64,000 nucleotides of DNA from Apostichopus japonicus (taxonomy: Eukaryota > Echinodermata > Holothuroidea > Aspidochirotida > Stichopodidae). Below are positions 55,085 to 64,000 of the stretch, piece after piece. Below the pieces are notes generated by a model. That model made no database searches and had not been told where the DNA came from. It saw only the letters and a list, made by a program, of their open reading frames with translations. Each line of letters opens with the position of its first letter. The stretch's first letter is position 1. A program made the position numbers and the translations under genes. Location: contig NC_092568.1 in NCBI RefSeq assembly GCF_037975245.1, positions 8,691,001 to 8,755,000 of the forward strand. The letters run 5' to 3'.

Positions 55085-57498
55085 GAGATCTGTTCCAACC
55101 ATTTGATTGTTCCTCTAAAACAATTTCAATTGTGTGTGTGTGGGAGGGGGGGGGGCGGGGTGGGAGAGGAGCAAATTCTCTGGTCTCCTCACTGGATCGG
55201 CTAGAACATTGGCAATTATTTGAAGTTAATTCTTCGTTTTGGTTCGATTTTAGTGGTTTAAATTCCCAGATGTTTTGTTCATAAATACAGATAGGCCAGT
55301 ATATATTATATGATTTTATGTGTAACTATATAACATTGCTTTTTCGTTAGCTATTAAGGATAACTAAAAACTATGTCTAAACCTAGATTTCATAAAATAA
55401 ACGAAACGATACTCCAATAAAATTTAGTTATATATGTTTAGAAGTTTAAATACGCTGGCTAAGTACAGTAACTTCTATGGAAATTCTTTATTAGCAACTT
55501 TTAAAACATTTCAGTTTCATCATTCATTTGAGTCAAACTTTACGCTAAAAGTTGTTTTCCAAAAAATCTTAAGGAAGTTTCTGGCTATTCGAGACACTAC
55601 ATATGTAGAAAAGTACTCCTGGTGGGGGGGGGGGGTAGGGGGAGGTAAACTGTTATTGGATGGAATAGCTTGGTCGTGAATCTATATCAGAATCTACAGG
55701 CTAATTATTTGAAGATATTCTTTAATGTATACCAATTTTCAGGCACAAAAATACATGTTAGGAAGCGGAATTGCCTTTTTTTTGTTTAGCAAATTAGTGT
55801 TGAAGGGGAGAGAGAGGGGGAGGGAGGGAGAGGGGGAGGGGAGGGAGGGGTTAAAGACCTCCTCACCTTCCCGCTCCATATATACAACTGCATTTAATTG
55901 TTGAATGCAAGTGCTTTATGGGTGGCAGTAAAACTATGCAAGACTGAGAATATATCTTTCTTATCATCACTTACAACAATCCTGAATGTTTAACTTCAGT
56001 ATTCGAATTCCAATGAAAAGAGTAATAACCTACATATATCACTCACAGATCGTCTTTTTTTGACATTCCCTTAACAGGCTCCTAAAGTTAGCAAAGGTTT
56101 AGTGTCAATCTCAGTAAAGAGGCTCTTCTTATATATCTACGAGAACTGAACTCTTTAAGTGAGTGTTAATGTTACTGAGCAAATCACAACCTGGGCGCAA
56201 CCACCTTTTAACCGGGGTAGTGGCCACGATGTTAAGTCGAGTAGGGGAGGGATCTACAGTGGTGTAACATCTAGGATTTATAGGTAATATTCTGTCTACC
56301 AGTGGGAGAGGGGATGATCCCCTTGATTTTATTTTGTGGGGGAGGGGGGTTAAAGACTCCAGAAGTATACGTGGTGGCGCCCCCCTCCCTTCCCCACGTC
56401 TACAATTGTTTGTCTCACAGAGTCAATCCTTATTGTAAAATCGAATAAGCGCAAATCACAGCTAGAAGACGTCTTCGCACATAATCCAGTTTTGCCTCCG
56501 AATAAGCTATATGGTCACCAATGCTCAAACTATTATATAATATACCAAACGCATAGGTACTTCTTTTCAACACAATTTAATGATCTTATGTTAGCCTCAT
56601 CATGTCCGAGCATAAAGTTTGAGGGTAGCATATATTTTCAGGAACTAACAGTTGGAATCATTGAGCTATTTTTTAGCATACTGTAACCAGTGACACAATA
56701 CAAGACTCCTCTCATATGTAGAACCTTGCAGGTGTTCCTGTGTGCATATTGTGTGGGGTTGTGCTGCGTTTTTCCCTTCCCGAATACTGTTTAGGCCCAG
56801 TTAAATCATTAGTTTCTTGTACTTGCATAACATTAATGGGTATTTGTAGTTTTTTCATCCATAACATATGATGATTTCATTTCATACGCATTTTCACTCT
56901 TTCTACTTACATTGGTACAGAGAAATATATATCCTTTAAATACAATCATACAATCAATTCTCATATCATTTTTGTCTTCGTCCTGAAAATATTATACCAC
57001 AGACAGAACGAAACCAGTTTCTCTTGGAGTTTATTTGTGCAAGGAGAGTAAAGATTGGAGAGGGGGGGGGGGGAGGGAGTGTGGGGGCTAATGTATTGTA
57101 AACGTGGAAACCTAGGGGCGGGGGAAGGGGGAAACACAATTAGTTATTTGCACGACAATAGAAATTGACTTTCAAGCATATTTGTGGGTGGGGCTTGAAT
57201 ACTGATGATCCTTTATCGGTTTCATTGTCTTTTTCCTTGAATCTAATAAATGCAGGCCCTATCTATTGTTTACAAATAAAAACTGACTGTGCCCGTTTCA
57301 CCCCACCCCGCCCCCCCCCCCCTCCGTACAGGCTCTCCCCTTCCATTTTGAATTAAAAAAAAACACCCAACCCTAAATAATATACAAAAAGAAAGTCGAA
57401 TTTGTGAATATGTGAACTTTATTTCAGATGAATGACGAGAAAATATAATATTTATACTAAAAGTGCCCGATCAAAGTACTCCACTAAAAGCAATTTTT

Positions 57499-57539
<41 letters not shown>

Positions 57540-59570
57540 GTAAATCACACTTTACATCTGTTTGTGTTACGTACTGTACAGGTCGTGACAAAAGACAAGG
57601 CAACCGCACAGTTAACTATGCTCATTAAATTAAAACAAGAACATAACCGTAAAGTACTACAAAATAAAAAAAATCCATGCATTCCTTTTGGACAGAGAAT
57701 GCAATTAAAAACTATGTCTGGAACAAGAATTTATAGAGTATATAAGTGCACAGACCGTTCGCGACGTGACGTCTGCATTATTTCTTACCCGTTTTCTTTG
57801 ACCCCCTCCCCCCCCCTCATCCCCTGTCACCTTCCTCTTCCTTATAAGGCTATTCTTACTTTATTTTAGTTTTCTTATTTGTGACCTTTGTGATGTCTGT
57901 GTATATTTCATTATATTCCAAGTATGTCTCTTTCACACCCCTTGGAGAACACAGAAAATAAATCCACTAAACTGAACTGAACCTTAACATCATGGAAGTT
58001 CATTGTGAAAAACTGACCGATATGTGTAGTCAGTCTCTCCATAACCACAAATAGCTTTTGCCTTTTGAAAGCAATCTGCATTTTCTTCCCCCCACCCCCA
58101 CCCCCCCCCATGCATTTTCAACCAAATCTACAAGTACTTACTCTCAGTAATGTAAGATTGCAATTAATAAAAAAAAACAGAAGATCTCTCAAAATGAAAT
58201 GAACGTTTAATCCAGCGAGTGATCAATTATTCAAAAATCGATTCTTCAAATTTCCTGCCCCTCCCCCCTCCCCTACACCCCTCGACAAGAAGATTGTGTC
58301 AACCAACAATATATAACAGAGGCAGACAAGTACGAGAACAAAACTTTTCTTGACGACGTATTCTATATCAGACACTGATATACCCTACTCGCAGTTTGCT
58401 TTATATCTTAAGTATGTAACATGTCTAGTAACAGATTCCCTTCCCCCCCCCAATTCCCATTTGACCCCCCCCTCAATCTGATTAGCAAACAGTATTTTAT
58501 ATACAATTTCTAATGATAACATGATTGGTTGTTTGATATAAATTTTACTTATTAATTTGGGGGGAACCATGTCTTTATTAACAGTGGAGTTACCTTACAA
58601 TAGAATCATGATACGAAAAAAATTACTGCGTGACTGATTCCCTCTGAAATATCTGATTTAATCAATTAAACAAACTTCAATTAACCAATTAATAAATCTA
58701 CCATTGTAACTTATTGATTCCAACTATGCAACTGCATGACAGGCCGCAGTGGACGTAAAAAATTTGCAACAGATGTACATACAAAGATGATACTGCTGAC
58801 CTCATATTATAAACCAAACCAGGCCAGCAGGTTGCATTTTACCCACAACAATGATAATATTGTTAGTCCACTTCATACCAGACTCGCTGCTACTAAATTA
58901 CTACTACAATCATGCCATTTAAAATCCAGGGAGGTCCCCTGTGCCCCACTATACCTCCCTAGTGTATTTAATGATGCCATTAAAATTCTCGCTCCTGTTA
59001 CACATGAGGTTAGCTATGGAACCCTTCAAAGGATCCCCCACACCTCATTGTACATGTCCCTCGCCCCGTCCACCCGACCCTCACCCACCAGCTGGTGTCG
59101 AGAATATTTGGGTTTTGCTTCTGATTGGAAGCTTTGCAATTCAGGTTTGTGACTGGAGCCATCAGTGGACAGATGCCACATTACAACATGACAGTGACAT
59201 GAAACTAAGGACCCTCTATCTCCAAATAGAAGAAAGAAAGAGGGGGAAAAAAGAGAGTTAAAAAAGATATGGAGCTTTTTGTTTCGAATACCTTTGGCAC
59301 AAAAGTTTAAAAAGAAAAATAACAATGACCAGCGGATGGAAAAGAAGAATGGTTAAACATTTCACCATAAACCCTAACCTGTGAAAAGGTTAAGTATTGG
59401 TGGCCATATCAAACCATAAACCCTATCAAAACCTGTGAAAAGGTTAAGTATTTGGTAGCCATATCCAAACCATAGAACCTCTATCCTCCTCAAAATTCCA
59501 ACTATTGATCTCCTAGTCCACACTATACCGCAAGTACTTGTCAAGGACGATCTCCCACCCAGTGCAACTA
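55085..59570. other. Right-hand intergenic region, no gene seen
   Basis: Contains many G/C homopolymer tracts (about 55141-55160, 55622-55650, 57060-57073, 58090-58110) and a TA array at about 57497-57535. A hAT-like left end CAGTGGTGTAACATCTAGG at about 56258 has no partner that I could find. The longer open frames here (for example 58736-59152) lack family resemblance or exon structure. Confidence 0.5.
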
Positions 59571-59573
59571 ACC

Positions 59574-59656
59574 GTCTCTCTGTGACATCACAGTCTCTCT
59601 GTGACATCACAGTCTCTCTGTGACATCACAGACTCAGAGAGACTGTGATGTCACAG
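59574..59656. repeat. Three 19-bp tandem repeats followed by an inverted copy
   Basis: GTCTCTCTGTGACATCACA occurs at 59574, 59593 and 59612. The complement follows at about 59635-59656 (AGAGAGACTGTGATGTCACA), so the third unit and the inverse form a hairpin. Confidence 0.9.
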
Positions 59657-62600
59657 CCTCTGGGTGAGCTATGTAACAAGTGACACCTTTATGACTTTAT
59701 CCGTGAGCCACACTTCAAAAAGAGTCACCATAACATTTACTGTCCAATATAACAAAACATTGAGAAACTTAAAAACCAAAAATCCCTCCCTGACAAAACG
59801 TCTCAAAAAGCCGGAACAAAAATGAGGTGGGGGGGAGGGGGCAGGTGGGGATAGGAAGAGGCACATAAGCAGCATAGAACCGCAATAATTAAAATATTGA
59901 AAACTAAAAAGGTCTTCTTGAATATTTTTATGATTTCAGATTTATCCATTTTTATTTTATACTTCTTTTTTTTCTCTTTTACTTTTTTGGTTGCAAAATT
60001 ACCAAATGGTAAATCTTTTGGATTTTGGGAGGAATCATAAGCCAATTCATCTAGCTCTCTCTCTTTTGCTTGCCTTACAGAAAATTCTAAAAAGAAAAAG
60101 AAAAATTCTCAAAAGAATGGCCAACCACTGCTCATAGTTATCACAACGACCTACAAGCAAAAGATCTTGGGAATAGAGCCGAAAATGACAAGATTAATCT
60201 CCTGTAAGCTTTAACGATATATGCTGGCTATTACTTATCCATAGACCGATACAGATGTAAATTAAAATATCAAAATTTTATGAAGCTAAAAATTGCTAGA
60301 AGTTTTCAAATCTTCTTTCCTTGTGGTGATATGTCTAAAAGTTGTCCCCCCCCCCCATATAAAAAAAATAGGATTATTAAAAATTGGACAATGAAATGTC
60401 TCAGTGGGGATATACATATACTCAATGAGTAACAGTTAACTGCTTCTTGAAATATGAGCATGGTTAACCATCCTCGGACTAATATCTAGAATACCATAGG
60501 ACTAATTCTGATGACCCCTTAAAAGGGATCAATGTTCTCCTTAACTTCTAATATCTAATAAATGTATGTATTACATTAATATAAAACACTGGCCCTTTAA
60601 ACTTTACTTCATGTACAATTTATACAAACCCATTATATCAAAATTGGTTACTATTGTGCAATTTTCTAAAGTGGGTCAATGTAACCATATCATATATACA
60701 TTTCAGTGACATAGCAAGTTTTCTTATCCTAGAGCAAGGTGGAGATATAGAGAGAGGTGGAGAGAGGGGAAAAGGGGAGATTGTTGGTTGAGAAGAGTTA
60801 CCAGGGATTGTGGTACCTTTTACAGGTTGTATTCCCACACCTATGTTAATATATCTTTACAAGTATGTAATAATTAAAACTGTCTACAAGTTTTCCATGG
60901 ACAAAGCGCAAAGAGAAAGTATTTACACGGATTTTGCTGTCAGGTGGCTAATGATATCATTTGAAAGATTTTCAGTAGCAAAAAAAAAACAAAACAAAAA
61001 ACAACCAAAGTAAAATACTAGGGAGAAAAAAAAACATACTGTACAATAAAGGGGGGGGGTGGGTATAGGGGAGGTGGGGGAAATCGTGGACTTGCAAACA
61101 ACCCATGTGAGGGGTTTGCAATGCAAGGTTTTAGCCACAATATGTCATTAGGTGTGCCCATAAAACAGATTTGAAAAAAAAAAAAAAAAAAAAAAACGAA
61201 TGGAAATGAATGAATTAAAAACCTTAACCTGATTTAAAAATTGCATGAATATTCAACAGTTAATACATCAGCTGCTCACCAATAAAAATGTGCAATCAAT
61301 TATAATTTTTACCCTTCGAAAAAATATTCATATTATCAGCTGTCAGTGACCAGAACCTATTCATCACATATTTTACCATCAGTACTAAAAAACAGGGGTG
61401 ACTTTGAGCAGAATATTAATCTTGAAATATGTTATTAAAAAAAAGAAAAAGAAAAAAAAAGTGAATTTCTTCAAAAACATATATCTTGGCTACAACCCAG
61501 TTCCTACTGGTATCTTCCGAAACCACATCAGCCTTCAATTACTGTACAGGCTTATGGGATAAGTCCAACAATATTTGCTGATAATCGTTACCCGACTTAT
61601 CATGTGTGATCGTTCTTGATGTCTCTTAGTGCCTTTTTTTCTATTGGTAAAAAAAAAAAACGAAATCCACTGGCATTAAGTCAGCAAAAAGACTGAATTT
61701 CGAGGCCTGTCAAGGTCATTACAATTAGATTTTCTAGTAGTTTTTTTTATCTTTGCTTTCAAAGTGGAGCATGGTTCCATGATCCCATACGAGCATAACG
61801 TAAGTCCCTGATGCCAGATAGCTCTACACAGACCGCGCAGCAAAACTTGTGTGTCGCTTCATTCCATCACTCTCTACCCGAAAATAGTTCAAGACTTTTG
61901 CAGGGTGTGAAACCACCCAAAAAAAATATATGTATAAAACTTACTTTCAACAAAGTATATTAATGGCTGTAAATTTTGAAAACATCAAATCACAGCAAAT
62001 GTTGCGATAGCAAAGTTTGTATAGCATTAGAACACTACATATCCTTTAGTTTGTGTAATCGATAGAAACAATCTTTGCGGGTTGAGGCATTAATATTACC
62101 TCCGACAGCCCGCCCCAAACCCCCCTCCTTAGTTGGAACTGAGTTTACATTATTACCTATTGGTAATTTCATCTATAATCAGACTACTGTAACACTGAGC
62201 ATAATATTCTCAAAACTCCCGTTAACATCATATCATACAAAATATTTTGTTGAGCAAATAGTTTGTGTTCATCGGCATCTGGTCACAACTTACAAAACCT
62301 CTCATTTTATGGAGCGACACCTATTCGTCTTGACTGCTGAAACAGTGTGTTGACCACAAAATAAATCTACTTTCAGTATCACAGAACTTCAAATATAATA
62401 CATAAAAAGGGCTGTTTCTTTTGAATATACTTGCACTTACAAAATTTCAAACTGGTAGTTGCGTTGAACAGAATAATAGGGAAAAAAAAGAAAATCACTG
62501 AAAAAATGGTTTCAGATTTTTAACTATCATAACTATTTTTTTTAATATATCAGGTGCACAGTACCAATGTAAGTAGTTTCAAAGACAATTAAAACAGACA

Positions 62601-62720
62601 TACTGCAAATACACTCAATTTAGGTCGAAAGGAATGCTTTTCCAAAATATACATAAATAGGACATTTTGTTCAATTCTTTAAAAATTTACGATAAAACTG
62701 ACTAAAAAATTTCATTTATA
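59657..62720. other. Intergenic, no gene seen
   Basis: AT-rich, with G-tracts at about 59827-59850 and 61051-61080 and a 22-base A run at about 61174-61195. No supported coding or RNA gene. Confidence 0.5.
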
Positions 62721-62724
62721 CTAG

Positions 62725-62952
62725 ACAGATCCCTGATAGGTCTTTTCTCTTTTCAAATAGATTCTTTGCCTCTGTTCAGACACCCATCCAAACTGTGGGA
62801 CTTTACAAACAATATTTACATCACAGAACATGAGAGAAAGATCCCTGATAGGACTTTTCTCTTTCAAATAGATTCTTTTTCTTTGTTCAGACACCCATCC
62901 AAACTGTGGGACTTTCAAACAATATTTACATCACAGAACATGAGAGAAAGAA
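62725..62952. repeat. About 117-bp tandem duplication
   Basis: Two units starting AGATCCCTGATAGG and containing CAGACACCCATCCAAACTGT and ACATCACAGAACATGAGAGA, with a few changes. An A/AG-rich run follows. Confidence 0.88.
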
Positions 62953-62999
62953 ATTAATGGAAAAAAAAAAAGAAGAAAAAAAAAAAAAGAGGATACCAG

Positions 63000-64000
63000 A
63001 TTAATTCTCAGAGACGAGTATTTTCCCGACAACATTTCAGAAGAAAAGCATTAAAAAAGGAATACCATTGGGTGAAGTTAGACTTTCAAATCCAACTTCC
63101 TTGTTGTGGCCAAGAATTAAAAATACTGACCAAGTGCAGAAGAGTCCCAACCCCGCCCCCCCCCATAGGTCTTTGATAAACTCTGAAGCACCACTGTTCC
63201 CCAAGAATGTGACAACAGTATCCAAATGTTCTGGGAAGTACATTGATAAATGCGACTGTCTGGTGGCAGTACTGAATGGTTTGAAAGTAGATGTTATAAA
63301 TTGTTTTTTTTTTCTTTTAAATAATCCTTTGTAGTGCAACCGCAATTTCATGATACCTTCACAGAAGAGGAAACGTATTTAATCGCTAATACATGATAGG
63401 ATAAAAATAAACTTCTCAGCAAAACTTATGCAGTTAATGCTAGATTTTGGGATAAAATTATAGAACTGGACTGATTCAATATCAACATTCCCGAATGCAT
63501 GATTTTTCTCCAGAGATTAATCTTTGAGTTAATGATATGGGGGGGGGGTATAAGGGGGGTATGAGGGGGGTAGGGAATACTATGCCAAATATTACAGAAC
63601 ATTTTCACTTTTGGCAACCACAAATTGCTTAGGGTTAATTTACAACAGCAAAAAATAAAACAATTTCAACCAAGCTGAAGTATCATTCAATATTTCACAA
63701 TACAAGCAACATATTGAATGGATGAGGGATTTCTCCCCAAAAGTGTCTGTGGAAAACTTTTTGTCTTTTTGATTCCGAGAAATGTTTTCTAATATATTCC
63801 CTGTCCCTGTACAGCTATAAACACACCAGACTTTGTTAATATAGTAGAATTCCCTACAAGACTACAAGCCATGAGTTGTACTAGTATCAATGCCCAATGT
63901 CGCGAGTACCAATGTGAGTACCAATCTATGAGGACAAGTACAAGTATGGGCAACAATGCTACAATATGAGTACCAGTATGGACTCAATACACCTCCGGAA
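63000..64000. other. Right edge, no gene seen
   Basis: A 104-codon minus-strand frame at 63037-63351 has no recognisable domain. The last 130 bases contain loosely repeated GAGTACCA motifs. Nothing firm can be called. Confidence 0.4.

Noticed and set aside
58736-59261. Overlapping frames as a possible gene
   Set aside because: No recognisable family, no consistent exon borders and no retroelement motif. The composition could be an old repeat.
63037-63351. A 104-residue minus-strand protein with a hydrophobic stretch
   Set aside because: No domain recognised. It runs through homopolymer tracts and has no supporting exon structure within the window.
1-64000. CRISPR arrays, bacterial operons or phage
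   Set aside because: The DNA is intron-containing animal sequence. The tandem repeats found lack the regular repeat-spacer pattern.

Overview
This is eukaryotic, intron-rich, AT-rich animal DNA. It holds three genes of one transporter family embedded in a dense field of small transposons. The gene content, the repeat types and several repeat cores suggest a marine invertebrate deuterostome, most likely an echinoderm and possibly a sea cucumber. That assignment is inference; no sequence here proves the species.

Genes. All protein-coding genes I can support encode organic anion transporting polypeptides (OATP/SLCO family: 12-helix carriers with a Kazal-like cysteine-rich fifth extracellular loop). 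Gene 1 (+, 310-2913) is only the last three exons of a gene that enters from the left. Gene 2 (-, about 32823 down to 22828) has nine clear exons giving 710 codons, but its short terminal exon is not resolved. Gene 3 (+, 41285-53764) has nine coding exons and a 705-residue product. Exon sizes 165, 163, 65 and 215 bp and their phases are identical in genes 2 and 3. The last two of these are also identical in gene 1. This is a family cluster made by duplication: genes 1 and 2 converge, genes 2 and 3 diverge.

Region by region. 1-2913: 3' end of gene 1, with an antisense tRNA-derived SINE in its last intron. 2940-3498: a hAT-type element just past the gene 1 stop. 3.5-22 kb: no host gene seen. 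It holds a MITE at 4989, a 338-bp tandem duplication at 6.1 kb, a 1-kb element with 60-bp perfect inverted repeats at 7.1-8.2 kb, a tRNA-headed SINE candidate at 11.9 kb, a U2-snRNA-headed SINE split by a hAT element at 12.9-14.6 kb, a minisatellite at 15.9-16.3 kb, another hAT element at 16.9 kb, and a Penelope-like retroelement fragment with a hammerhead-ribozyme-like core inside a (TA)n array at 17.9-19.15 kb. 22.2-32.8 kb: gene 2. 32.8-41.2 kb: the divergent intergenic region, with two hAT elements with perfect target-site duplications, a second SINE subfamily and a tandem duplication. 41.2-53.8 kb: gene 3, whose introns carry an inverted pair of hammerhead-like motifs, a hAT element, a 1-kb foldback element, a second U2-headed SINE and a minisatellite. 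53.8-64 kb: no gene recognised; repeats and low-complexity DNA only.

How they work together. The three genes probably encode sodium-independent plasma-membrane carriers for amphipathic organic anions, with diverged substrate specificities; substrates cannot be read from sequence. The most notable non-coding items are the snRNA-headed SINE family, the hammerhead-like motifs, two SINE subfamilies sharing a 3' domain, and a tandem duplication that copied an exon-intron boundary of gene 2.
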